The notes beneath the pieces were generated by a model. The model saw only the letters and a program-made list of their open reading frames with translations, searched no databases and was not told the DNA's origin. The position numbers and the translations under genes are program-made. A stretch of DNA of 64,000 nucleotides from JAAYZX01 sp040770645 (GTDB lineage Bacteria > Actinomycetota > Thermoleophilia > RBG-16-64-13), in NCBI GenBank assembly GCA_040770645.1, contig JAXGIS010000011.1, forward strand, positions 1-64,000, written 5' to 3'. Positions 9,705 through 17,554 of this stretch are shown in pieces. Every line of letters starts with the position of its first letter. Within the stretch, counting starts at the first letter, position 1.

Positions 9705-10616
9705 GTGTCTGCCATGTTCAGCGACCGATTGGCCGCAGCGATTCTGTCCAAGCGTTCCCAGGTGGTCGTGGGGCTGGACCCCGATTACCGGCTCATACCT
9801 CCCGAACTTCGTGCTTCGGTCGACCGGCCGGATTCCATCACGCCCGATGAGATCTGTGACGTGTACCGCGATTTTCTGCGCGGTCTGTTGGAGGGTTTGG
9901 TGGAGTCAGTAGTGGCGGTGAAGTTGCAATCGGCTTTCTTTGAGGCTTTGGGTTGGCGAGGCGTGCGTTTGTTCGAGGAAACAATTAAGCATGCACAACA
10001 ACTGGGTTACCTAGTGATCGCCGATGCCAAGCGGGGAGACATCGGGAACACGGCGGAGGCGTACGCAGAGGCCCACTTGGACGGCGCGGGGGGAGGCGGG
10101 GCCGGTGCAGATGCCATGACCGTCAATCCGTACTTCGGCACGGATGGGTTGGAACCGTTCCTTCGTCGCACGCGGAATGAAGGGAAAGGCCTCTTCGTTC
10201 TCGTGAAGACGTCGAACCCCAGCTCCAGGGAAGTGCAGGATATACAGATCGCGGGAGGCGGGCATCTGTACGAAGCGGTTGGGGACTTGGTGGCGCTGTG
10301 GGGGGAGGGGTCTCGTGGCCGGAGTGGTTGGTCATCCGTGGGGGCCGTGGTGGGCGGCACCCATCCCGATCAGGCCAAGGCCCTGCGCCGCAGGCTTCCC
10401 CACGTCCCCTTCCTAATCCCGGGCTATGGCGCCCAGGGGGCCACGGCCGCTGATTTGGAAGGGTTGTTCGGACGAGACCGTGTAGGAGCGGTGGTCAATT
10501 CGGCCCGCGCCATTTTGTATGCATACCGGAACACCCATCTGCCCTGGCTGGAGGCGGCACGAGCCGAGGCGGAGGCCATGCGACACGCCGTGTGGGAAGT
10601 CTCCGGCCGCGGTTGA
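9705..10616 (+). CDS. pyrF: Orotidine 5'-phosphate decarboxylase, type 2
   Basis: Decarboxylates OMP to UMP, the last step of pyrimidine nucleotide synthesis. It belongs to the longer type-2 subfamily found in mycobacteria and relatives: VVVGLDPDYRLIP at the N-terminus, the catalytic DAKRGDIGNTA motif with its Lys and Asp residues, NPYFGTDGLEPF, VKTSNPSS, and the C-terminal IPGYGAQGA phosphate-binding segment. About 303 residues, intact. The start is GTG at 9705, five bases after GGAGG (9695-9699); the ATG at 9714 would be too far from it. The upstream hairpin pair could control it. Confidence 0.93.
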   Translation: MSAMFSDRLAAAILSKRSQVVVGLDPDYRLIPPELRASVDRPDSITPDEICDVYRDFLRGLLEGLVESVVAVKLQSAFFEALGWRGVRLFEETIKHAQQLGYLVIADAKRGDIGNTAEAYAEAHLDGAGGGGAGADAMTVNPYFGTDGLEPFLRRTRNEGKGLFVLVKTSNPSSREVQDIQIAGGGHLYEAVGDLVALWGEGSRGRSGWSSVGAVVGGTHPDQAKALRRRLPHVPFLIPGYGAQGATAADLEGLFGRDRVGAVVNSARAILYAYRNTHLPWLEAARAEAEAMRHAVWEVSGRG

Positions 10617-10661
10617 TCCGGCCGGGTTTCAGGGTGGTGTGCTCAGGAGGCGCAGTAGACA

Positions 10662-10817
10662 GTGAGCACGCGTTTGAAATGTTTGGTGCCGTTGGTCGGT
10701 ATTGCTGCTAGTGCTGGCTCTGGCCGTGCTGTTCGCGTCGACGACACCGGGAAGGGCGAGGGTGGTGCCGGCGCCTCCCTGACCGTGCCCACAACGGTCA
10801 CCACCATCCTGACCTGA
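10662..10817 (+). CDS. Possible small exported peptide, weak
   Basis: A 51-residue frame begins with GTG 11 bases after AGGAGG (10645-10650). The +1 frame of the same stretch carries a strongly hydrophobic run (SVLLLVLALAVLFAS) after a basic start, as a signal peptide would, so a single indel could hide a small secreted protein. I recognise no family. The rest of the 290-bp gap between pyrF and the convergent membrane-protein gene shows no other feature. The reading could be chance in high-GC DNA. Confidence 0.22.
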   Translation: MSTRLKCLVPLVGIAASAGSGRAVRVDDTGKGEGGAGASLTVPTTVTTILT

Positions 10818-10906
10818 CTGGAAGCCGGAGTCTTCACAACACCTCGATGCCGGTGGGTGCGCCGGGTGTGTGCGCCCGTTTGATCCGCAAGGGTGCTGTG
10901 GCCGTG

Positions 10907-11659
10907 TCAGTTGCGGTAACGCTGATAGGTCATGATCATCAGTACGTCGAGGAGCGTGGTGAGGAGCGCCTCGATAAGCAACTGGGCCAACGGGAGCAGC
11001 ACGAAGATCTGGGAACCGTCTGCGTAGTAACGCCCGTATAGTTCCGCCAAGAGCGACCACAGGACCATTGCCACCAGGAAGAAGATGATGGCCGGCAGCC
11101 AAGCTTGGCGCAGCAGTGACACGCTGCGCTTCACCGCCGCCCAAGGTCCCAGGTCTTCAAACACAACAGCGTAGTCTCCGAAGACGAAGAGCAACGACGC
11201 GGGGATCACGGCGATGCCGATGGCTTGGAAGGCGGCGCTGTCGGCGGGTAGGCTGTAGGGGACCACGAAAAGAGGATGTAGACCACCCCGTAATAGGCGG
11301 CCAACCGTACCAGTTCTCGGAAGCTGCGGGGCGCCAGGGGTAGCCGCTGCCGGTGATGGCACGGAAGAAGGGCGCGCGGACGGCTGCAGCCAACAGGCAT
11401 GCACCCACCCCGGCGACCAGCGTGATGGCCAGCGGCAGGCCTGGTGCCAACAATTCCTCAACGTGCGTCTGTATGAAGGTCCAGCGTTCGAAGTTGGCCC
11501 GCACAAACCTGTCAAGGACAACTCCGGCTCAATAGACGAGTACACGGCCAGGAAGGCGAGGACGTTGATGAGCCCCAGGATGAAGGGATAAAGCGCCAAG
11601 AACTGCTTGCCTGTAAGACGGCGCCAAGTATTCTTCAGAATATCGGTTATCTCCCTCAC
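10907..11659 (-). CDS. Multi-pass membrane protein, frameshifted
   Basis: About 250 residues with roughly five to six membrane segments: FLALYPFILGLINVLAFLAV, PLAITLVAGVGACLLAAAV, AIGIAVIPASLLFVFGDYAV, LPAIIFFLVAMVLWSLLA and LPLAQLLIEALLTTLLDVLM. It ends MIMTYQRYRN. The pattern of a central amphipathic GPWAAVKRSVSLLRQAWLP between helices is typical of YciC/DUF-type integral membrane proteins next to peptidoglycan genes, but I cannot name the family. Two frame changes (about 11,260-11,300 and 11,510-11,530) split it. The start is a GTG (11659) immediately after GGGAGG. It is divergent from the D,D-carboxypeptidase gene. Confidence 0.6.
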   Translation of the reverse strand: MREITDILKNTWRRLTGKQFLALYPFILGLINVLAFLAVYSSIEPELSLTGLCGPTSNAGPSYRRTLRNCWHQACRWPSRWSPGWVHACWLQPSARPSSVPSPAAATPGAPQLPRTGTVGRLLRGGLHPLFVVPYSLPADSAAFQAIGIAVIPASLLFVFGDYAVVFEDLGPWAAVKRSVSLLRQAWLPAIIFFLVAMVLWSLLAELYGRYYADGSQIFVLLPLAQLLIEALLTTLLDVLMIMTYQRYRN

Positions 11660-11800
11660 CTCCCGGAGGTGTTGCAGACAAAGAGTGTAACATCCTCGGT
11701 TCCGAGAGGGCTCTGAGGAGGGCTGCACGCAGGGAACTGCACAGGAGGTGGTCTCGGCCGATGCCCGCGGGCCATCGATGGCCGGCGGGCACTCATGGTA

Positions 11801-11813
11801 TATACTAATCACT
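11801..11813 (+). promoter_or_regulatory. -10 box abutting dacA start (leaderless promoter)
   Basis: TATACT (11801-11806) lies seven bases before the ATG at 11814, preceded by TGGTA. With usual spacing the transcript would begin at or next to the ATG. No Shine-Dalgarno sequence is present in the interval, so translation would be leaderless. No good -35 hexamer is seen. Confidence 0.5.
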
Positions 11814-13090
11814 ATGGTTTCAAAGGCGAACGGTCTGCCTTCAGCACGCTCACCACGGGCTACCGTCCTGATGGTCTTGCTGGCCGTCGTGTTGGTTGCG
11901 GCGTGTTGGCTTCCACCTGTATCGGTTGCCACTACCAGCACCACTGACCCCAGTGGAATTACCACAGCCCCTTCACAGTCGCCGCCGCCGACCGTCGGCG
12001 CGGCGGTCAAGCTGCCGCCCGCGCCCGAGATCACCGGGTCTGCCGGCATCCTGATCAACATGGACGACGGCCGTGTACTTTTCGAGAAGAACCCCGACGA
12101 GCGACGAGCCATGGCCTCCACCACTAAGATCATGACCGCATTGCTCGCCATCGAGAATCTCGACCCACGCAGCACGGTCACGGCCTCCAAGCTGGCCACC
12201 GATGCCGGTGAGAGCGAAATGCTGCTCGAGCCGGGCGAAGAGGTCATTGTGGAGGAACTGCTCTACGGCATCATGGTCATGAGTGGAATGACGCCGCCAT
12301 GGTGGCGGCGGAAGCGGTGGCCGGCGATGTGGCGTCGTTCGTGGAGATGATGAACGCACGGGCGGTAGAACTGGGGCTGAAAGAGACGAGTTTCGCAAAT
12401 CCACACGGCCTCGATGCCAACGGCCACTACTCCACTGCCCGAGATCTGGCGGTGTTGGCCGCTCACGCCATGAAGAACCCGGAGTTTGCCAAGCTCGCCG
12501 CCACCGCCCGCATAGAGTTCCCGTGGCCCGGTCGGGATGTCAAACGTGTCATGATCAATCACAACAAACTAGTGGGCAAGGTCCCCTACGTGACCGGAGT
12601 GAAAACGGGATTCACTAACAAAGCGGGGTTCTGTCTGGTGGGATCCGGGTCCAGGGGCGGTGTGAACTTGGTGAGCGTGGTACTGGGAACCCAGAGCGCC
12701 GACATCTGCGCCGAGGATACGACCAGACTCCTGGAGTATGGGTTCTCGCTGTACCGCCAGCAGGTGTTGATCGAAGCGGGCACCGTACTCGCCGAGATAC
12801 CCATCCCCTACCAGATACATGAGAAGCTACAGTTGGTGACGCAGCGCGAGTTGGTGCGCACACTGCACATAACTGATACCGTCTCCAAATCGATAGAGGT
12901 TCCCAAGATGTCTCCTATCCCCGTTTCGAGCGGCGCCGCCCTCGGCAAGATCGCCTTCACCGTAGGAGACACCTCCGTGGGTAGTGTGGATCTGGTGGCG
13001 GCTCGTGAAATCCCGCGGCCCACGCTGGGAGTCAAGCTTGCTTACTTCTGGTCCAGGTTCAGTGGCTGGTTGGGAGGCCTGTTCTCGTGA
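11814..13090 (+). CDS. dacA: D-alanyl-D-alanine carboxypeptidase (S11), one indel
   Basis: Low-molecular-weight penicillin-binding protein that trims pentapeptide stems of peptidoglycan outside the membrane. Basic start, then a signal segment VLMVLLAVVLVAAC, then a Thr/Pro-rich linker. The catalytic serine motif is ASTTKIMTA (S-x-x-K) and the third motif is GVKTGFT (K-T-G). The second motif should read SGND; the sequence has AGTGGAATGACG at about 12,282, where one A is missing from AGTGGAAATGAC. Restoring it rebuilds SGNDAAMVAAEAVAG and joins both halves. The C-terminal beta domain (PVSSGAALGKIAFTVGD) and an amphipathic tail YFWSRFSGWLGGLF for membrane binding follow. The start is chosen at 11814 from the -10 box. 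The VAAC could be a lipobox. Confidence 0.9.
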
Positions 13091-13147
13091 GGGTTTCCTC
13101 CACGAATGCCTCTCGCTCGGAGCGCACTCAGTGAACCTCAACTGTTC

Positions 13148-14095
13148 ATGATCCTAACCGTCACCCTCAATTCGGCCCTGGATCGGACGCTGGCCGTGCC
13201 CAACTTCGAGGTCGGCTTCCGCCACCGCGCCAGCGCTACCGTCACGCTACCCGGTGGGAAGGGCGTGAACGTGGCTCGAGTGGTCAAACAGTTGGGTCAG
13301 CCGGTCATAGCCACAGGATTCGTGGGAGGGCGCACCGGAGAGCGCGTGCTGAGGGAGTTGGAACGCGAAGACATCCTCTGTGACTTTGTTCGCATTGAAG
13401 GGGAGACGCGTACGTCCACTGCAGTCCTAGATCCCGCTACCGGCACCACCACCGAGATCAATGAATACGGACCGGAGGTTGCGGCCCGCGAGTTGCAGCT
13501 GCTGTGCGAGAAGTTGGACTACCTGGGGAAAGCCGCTCAGTTGGTAGTCCTGGCCGGCAGCATTCCTCAGGGACTGGAGGCTGACATATACGCGAGTCTC
13601 ATCACCAAGTTGCGCCGCGCGGGAGTCAAGATACTGCTGGACACATACGGGGAGCCGCTGCGCCACGGCTTGAAGGCCGGTCCCGACTTCGTGTTTCCCA
13701 ACCAAGTGGAGACGGAGACGGTCATAGGCCATGAAATCGCAACGGAAGACGAGTACGTACATGCGGCTCTTTCCCTGCGGCGCATGGGCGCTGCGTCGGC
13801 GGTGGTGCACGGCCGTGACCTGGTGGCGGCCCAGGTTGCGGGGCCGGACGGGATAGTGACGCTGGTGGCTCGACCACCGCGGGTGGAGGTGGTGTCGGCC
13901 GTGGGATCGGGGGATTCCCTGCTGGGTGGCTACGCCACGGCGCTGCTGGAGGGAAGAAGCGTGGTGGAGTGTCTGCGTTTCGGTATCGGCTGCGCGGTGG
14001 CCAATACCCTGTGCTACGGCGCCGGTCTCTTCGCGCCGGAAGACGCTTACCATCTGGCTGAACGGGTGGAGTGGGAGGAAGTGTCCGGAGATTGA
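13148..14095 (+). CDS. PfkB-family hexose kinase (1-phosphofructokinase-like)
   Basis: A 315-residue sugar kinase of the PfkB family. N-terminal MILTVTLNSALDRTL and TLPGGKGVNVARVVKQLG are the substrate-site signature of 1-phosphofructokinase and tagatose-6-phosphate kinase types. The C-terminal ATP/anion-hole signature reads VSAVGSGDSLLGGYATALL, with the catalytic Asp in GSGDS. It is intact. The start at 13148 was chosen from homology; no Shine-Dalgarno is seen. No PTS gene is next to it, so the substrate (fructose 1-phosphate, fructose 6-phosphate or tagatose 6-phosphate) is open. Because no ATP-type PfkA is in the window, it could serve glycolysis with the gap-pgk-tpiA genes 20 kb away. Confidence 0.8.
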   Translation: MILTVTLNSALDRTLAVPNFEVGFRHRASATVTLPGGKGVNVARVVKQLGQPVIATGFVGGRTGERVLRELEREDILCDFVRIEGETRTSTAVLDPATGTTTEINEYGPEVAARELQLLCEKLDYLGKAAQLVVLAGSIPQGLEADIYASLITKLRRAGVKILLDTYGEPLRHGLKAGPDFVFPNQVETETVIGHEIATEDEYVHAALSLRRMGAASAVVHGRDLVAAQVAGPDGIVTLVARPPRVEVVSAVGSGDSLLGGYATALLEGRSVVECLRFGIGCAVANTLCYGAGLFAPEDAYHLAERVEWEEVSGD

Positions 14096-14193
14096 TTACT
14101 CAGAGCAGGTGTGGCCGTCGTGGACGTCTTGAGGAGGGCACCACCGAGGATCGAGTGGGAGTGAGTTGAGTGCACAGCCAAGAGGAGACAGCA

Positions 14194-14670
14194 ATGACGG
14201 ACGCCGCGGCGATGGGTTCCGAAGCGCCGGACACCGATGTGGTGAGCGCAGTGGCTCAGGGATCAATGCCCGAGGCGCCGGGCGCACGGTTACGGCCGCG
14301 TGTGCAACCCACCGCAGCGCAACAGGAGGAGATCCGGGGATGGGCGCGTCGGGCGGCAGGAATCGCGTCTGAACTCAAGTCCGAGGACATCCGCATTCTC
14401 GACATGCGAGAACTCGTCACGTATACGGACTTCTTAGTGATCTGTACGGGGCGCAGTAGCAGGCAGGCCAAGCGCATCGCGGAAGAAGTGGCTTTTCGAC
14501 TCAAGAAAGAGCTTGGTCTCATGCCCGGCGGTGTGGAGGGCGATACCCTGGGGGAGTGGATACTTCTAGACTACCTCGACTTCATTGTGCACGTGTTCAC
14601 ACCGGAGAAACGTGAATTCTACCGGCTGGATGTGCTGTGGAAGGAAGCGCCTGTGGAGGTGGTGTCGTAG
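14194..14670 (+). CDS. rsfS: Ribosomal silencing factor RsfS
   Basis: Binds ribosomal protein uL14 and blocks joining of the subunits when nutrients are short. The DUF143 core starts at about residue 55: AAGIASELKSEDIRILDMRE, YTDFLVICTGRSSRQAKRIAEEV, GDTLGEWILLDYLDFIVHVF, and EKREFYRLDVLW. The preceding 50 residues are a low-complexity extension not usual for the family. Start ATG at 14194, five bases after AGAGGAGA. Intact, 158 residues. The usual neighbour nadD is not next to it; tRNA-Ala follows. Confidence 0.92.
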   Translation: MTDAAAMGSEAPDTDVVSAVAQGSMPEAPGARLRPRVQPTAAQQEEIRGWARRAAGIASELKSEDIRILDMRELVTYTDFLVICTGRSSRQAKRIAEEVAFRLKKELGLMPGGVEGDTLGEWILLDYLDFIVHVFTPEKREFYRLDVLWKEAPVEVVS

Positions 14671-14693
14671 CCGGTCGGTGTGGTAGGGGTGTG

Positions 14694-14722
14694 TTGCAGC
14701 ACCGGCACCCTGTCGGTATAAT
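14694..14722 (+). promoter_or_regulatory. Sigma-70-type promoter of tRNA-Ala
   Basis: TTGCAG (14694-14699), a 17-base spacer, and a consensus TATAAT (14717-14722). The tRNA 5' end is 14 bases downstream, leaving a short leader for RNase P removal. This is one of the best housekeeping promoters in the window. Confidence 0.75.
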
Positions 14723-14735
14723 CTCTGCGTCGCGT

Positions 14736-14811
14736 GGGGGTATAGCTCAGCTGGGAGAGCGCGACGCTGGCAGCGTTGAGGCCAGGGGTTCGAGTCCCCT
14801 TACCTCCACCA
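14736..14811 (+). tRNA. tRNA-Ala (anticodon GGC)
   Basis: A complete cloverleaf of 76 bases. The 7-bp acceptor stem is GGGGGTA/TACCTCC, the D arm GCTC-AGCTGGGA-GAGC, the anticodon stem CGACG/CGTTG with loop CTGGCAG (anticodon GGC), and the T arm AGGGG-TTCGAGT-CCCCT. The discriminator A is followed by an encoded CCA at 14809-14811. Confidence 0.95.
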
Positions 14812-14830
14812 AGAGATCGAGGTTGTAGTT

Positions 14831-14857
14831 GAAGGCCCGGCCTTTGGCCGGGCCTTC
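14831..14857 (+). terminator. Hairpin after tRNA-Ala
   Basis: A perfect 12-bp stem, GAAGGCCCGGCC and GGCCGGGCCTTC, with loop TTT, starts 20 bases after the tRNA. There is no run of T after it, so it may act as an imperfect or bidirectional terminator. Confidence 0.6.
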
Positions 14858-14909
14858 GGCGTTGGGCGCTCGGCCATCTGGGGCGCAGCCATGAGCAGCG
14901 AGGGGTGAT

Positions 14910-15092
14910 ATGGGGGATTGGGAACGCCACAGGAAGCTGTGGTGGATTGTGCTTCTGACCCTCGTATTTGTGACGGCTGTGGTGACGTTGGTGGTGCGGA
15001 TAGTGGGTCAGCCAGAGGCTTCCAACTCCGACATAACCCATCACCTGGGGTTGATGGCCACGGCGGCAGTGGCCTGGGGGCGGGACCCATGA
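14910..15092 (+). CDS. Small membrane protein (60 aa), PrsW operon
   Basis: A 60-residue protein with a charged start (MGDWERHRK) and one membrane segment (WWIVLLTLVFVTAVVTLVV), then a short polar tail. GAGGGGTG lies a few bases before the ATG. Its stop overlaps the next start (ATGA at 15089-15092), and that gene in turn overlaps prsW (GTGA), so all three are translationally coupled. I do not recognise the family. With so small a size it could be a substrate or regulator of the PrsW protease; that is inference. Confidence 0.55.
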   Translation: MGDWERHRKLWWIVLLTLVFVTAVVTLVVRIVGQPEASNSDITHHLGLMATAAVAWGRDP

Positions 15093-15688
15093 GTGACCGG
15101 CCTCTGATCGCTTATCCGGCGCGGACTCACACGCAAGATCGGTCAGGGTGGCTGCCCACGGTCGCAGTGGGTGCTGTGATGTTCGGATGGCTTTTCATGC
15201 GGTTGGTGCTGAGCGCCCTTGTACCCAACGTGAATGAGTTGCCTGTTGGGCTACCAGTATCCGTGGGCCGTGGCGTGAGCATCATGCCGGCGGCGGGATG
15301 GTCGCGCGGGTCGGATGACGGCATCGCCGACACTCCAGGTGTGGAAGGCATCATGATCCAGAAGGGGGGCGTGCGTGCGTTTTTCATCGTGGAGCCTGAT
15401 GAGGGGAGCACGGAGGGTCTTCACGAGGAGACACTGCGCGGGCTGGGCGAGGACTTGGATATGTTCGAATCATTGGCTCCCACCTCGGTCGCGATGGGAG
15501 CAGGTGGTGAGGGCGTGAGATCGGCTTTTCGCGGCTGGACGCGGGATAGCCTGCTGGAGGGTCTCCTGGCGTCTCTCTCCTACAGGGGCAGCGGCGTGTC
15601 GTGTATCGCCGTTGGCACAGCGGGATCGGTGGCGGGCGTGCTGTCCGACGTGGAATTCATGCTCCAATTCATGGAGTTCCCCCAGTGA
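15089..15688 (+). CDS. Membrane-anchored protein of unknown function, PrsW operon
   Basis: A 199-residue protein with a short cytoplasmic part, one membrane helix at about residues 25-45 (TVAVGAVMFGWLFMRLVLSA), and a soluble domain of about 150 residues predicted outside. The domain contains PVSVGRGVSIMPAAGWS and GGVRAFFIVEPDE, compatible with a mixed alpha/beta fold that I cannot name. It is intact. It overlaps its upstream neighbour by ATGA and the downstream prsW gene by GTGA. As the middle gene of a three-gene unit with an intramembrane protease, it is a candidate substrate. Confidence 0.55.
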   Translation: MSDRPLIAYPARTHTQDRSGWLPTVAVGAVMFGWLFMRLVLSALVPNVNELPVGLPVSVGRGVSIMPAAGWSRGSDDGIADTPGVEGIMIQKGGVRAFFIVEPDEGSTEGLHEETLRGLGEDLDMFESLAPTSVAMGAGGEGVRSAFRGWTRDSLLEGLLASLSYRGSGVSCIAVGTAGSVAGVLSDVEFMLQFMEFPQ

Positions 15689-16852
15689 TTACGCCAAGAT
15701 ACGATCCGCTCGCTCAAAGCTTCAACCGGGGGCCTATCTGGGGATATCGGGGGTCGCTGTTCTCGCCCAAAAGGGCGGCTTTCTGGCTGTACGCGCTTCT
15801 GTTGCTGGTGTCGTTGGCTACCCCTGCTCGAGCCAGGGCAGTTTTTTGGCGGCCTATCCCGCAGCATGGGCACTATCTGTCTTGCTGATGGTGGTTGTGG
15901 TTGTGCCGGTGTTGGTTCTGATCTACCGGCTCGATCAGTTCGAGCCCGAGCCGGTCTCGTTGGTGGTAGGTGCCTTCCTGTGGGGAGCGGTGGTGGCGGT
16001 GTTCTTCTCTTCAGCCACCAACTCGCTACTGGCGGCGGTGTTGGAGAACACGCTCTCCCCCGACGTGTTTGTGAGTTGGAGGGCCGCCATCGTGGCGCCA
16101 TCAACGAAGAACTGTACAAATCGTTGGGGCTGGTGGTGCTGTTCCTTATTGCTCCTTTGGAGTTCGATTCCCTTATGGATGGGTTGGTGTACGGGGCATT
16201 CATTGGGCTCGGGTTTCAAGCGGTGGAGAACGTGCAGTACTTCTTACAGGCGGTGGACTTGGCCGGAGGCGGTGATCAGATTGGGCCGGTCATAGGCGTC
16301 TTCTTCCTACGCGTGGTCGTGGGAGGTGTGTACAGCCACGTGTTGTTCACCAGCCTGGTGGGGATCGGTTTTGCCTATGTGGTGACGCGACGGGAGGTCT
16401 CGCGCGCTTTGCGGGCGGTGGTGTTCGGCGCCCTGTACGCCGCCGCCTTCTTGGCCCACTTCGTGTGGAACTCCCCGTGGTTCGAGTCGCTGATCCAAGA
16501 GGACAACGTCGGCACATTCGTCGCGTATGCGTTCGTCAAAGGCATCCCGTTCCTGGCCTTCCTGCTGGTACTCGTGTTCATGGCCAGGCGTCGGGAAGCC
16601 AATGCGTTCAGCAGGTTGGTGGCGGCGGAGGTGGGGACCGATGTCATCGGCGAAGGTGAGTTGGCGATTCTGCGGAGCGCCCGCCGGCGCCGGCGGGCGC
16701 GGCGGGCGGTGACGGCGGCCCGCGGCAGCGCCGCGGGCCGCGTGCTGGCCGCCTTGCAGAAGGAGCAACTCAGACTTGCACTTGTGGTCTCCAAGGCGGT
16801 GGACCCCGCTGACCCCCGGGTGGAATACCAACGCAATCGTATCGGGCTCTGA
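15685..16852 (+). CDS. prsW: PrsW-family intramembrane metalloprotease, frameshifted
   Basis: A polytopic membrane protease of the PrsW/CAAX-related group, which cleaves membrane proteins such as anti-sigma factors. Rebuilding gives VAPINEELYKSLGL, with the EExxK motif; the frame there is lost by one missing A (about 16,100). The other two conserved sites are DGLVYGAFIGLGFQAVENVQ and SHVLFTSLVGIGFA, followed by AHFVWNSPW. About seven or eight membrane segments are visible. The C-terminal 80 residues form a basic, Arg/Ala-rich cytoplasmic tail. A second frame change is at about 15,830-15,860. The GTG start overlaps the upstream stop. About 388 residues. Confidence 0.8.
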
Positions 16853-17337
16853 GAGCGCAGCTGGCCCAGGTGTCCGCCTGGGGTCGGTGATCGCCGACCG
16901 GGCATGGCTGTGACCAAGAGGCCTCATCCCGCCGGTCTCATTGCCGAACACCCGTTCAAGTGGCGCGTTCGACGGTCACACAGGTCTGCTCATGTGGAGT
17001 CCGCCGACTGTCGGCTTCTGATCCAGGCAATCACAGGGGGCCGGGCTGTGCGACGGCGGCGGTGCGGCCTCAGTCGCCCGCAGTGGCTGCCGGTTGGTCT
17101 CATGAATGTCCGCGCATCCGAGGTGTCCGTGGCCGGTGCTATGATAGCGTTACCGGTTGGGAAACCGGCTGCCGTGGATTGCGTGGAGCGCGCGACGGCT
17201 TGGACACGCACTTGCGACTGAGGCGCACTGCAGTCTACGAGTCAACAGTGCATTGATGAGATGAGTTGGTGACGAAGCCGAGAGGAAACGGCCACTGCTG
17301 CCGAAGGGGGTGGGGGAGAGACCGGATATGGCGTAGG
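16853..17337. other. Intergenic region without recognisable gene
   Basis: About 485 bp between prsW and the first riboswitch. Open frames exist on both strands but none has a ribosome-binding site or recognisable protein. A TATGAT at about 17,140 and a GATAAT at 17,338-17,343 resemble -10 boxes; the second would start transcription close to the riboswitch. No -35 box is convincing. Confidence 0.4.
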
Positions 17338-17355
17338 GATAATATGGATCCTCTG

Positions 17356-17466
17356 CAGTGGGCAGGGGCTTCTCGATAAGGGCAAACCCGCCGAAAGACG
17401 GGGACGCAAAGCCATCGGCCTTCGGTATTGCCAGGGCGGCCGGGCTGCCGGGAACGGTGGCTCGGC
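17356..17466 (+). promoter_or_regulatory. Cyclic-di-GMP-I (GEMM-I) riboswitch 1
   Basis: The conserved GEMM-I core is present: GGGCAAACC, a hairpin closed by a GAAA tetraloop, GGGACGCAAAGCC, then a second helix (ATCGGCCTTCGGT) and CGGCCGGGCTGCCGGGAA. These match the Vc2 aptamer order. The RNA senses the second messenger c-di-GMP. The 3' part overlaps the terminator at 17,439-17,475, so aptamer folding and terminator should exclude each other, which predicts that c-di-GMP turns the downstream gene on. The direction of control is inference. Confidence 0.88.
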
Positions 17467-17475
17467 TTTTTGTTT
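17439..17475 (+). terminator. Rho-independent terminator, riboswitch 1 expression platform
   Basis: GCCGGGCTGCC (17439-17449), loop GGGAAC, and GGTGGCTCGGC (17456-17466) form an 11-bp stem with three G-U pairs, followed by TTTTTGTTT. It lies 80 bases before the start of the surface-protein gene and uses sequence that belongs to the 3' end of the aptamer. Confidence 0.85.
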
Positions 17476-17554
17476 CTAGGGGGAGAGGCAGAACCATCGT
17501 CTTTTTGCTGTATGGGTCCGCAACGACCAGGGCAAGTTAGGGGAGGAACATCAC

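Noticed and set aside
10907..12247. Long minus-strand frame of 446 residues running through the dacA start
   Set aside because: Only its C-terminal part is a plausible membrane protein; the rest is antisense to dacA and reads as high-GC shadow.
17100..17170. TATGAT near 17,140 as promoter of riboswitch 1
   Set aside because: No -35 element and about 200 bases upstream; the GATAAT at 17,338 is better placed.
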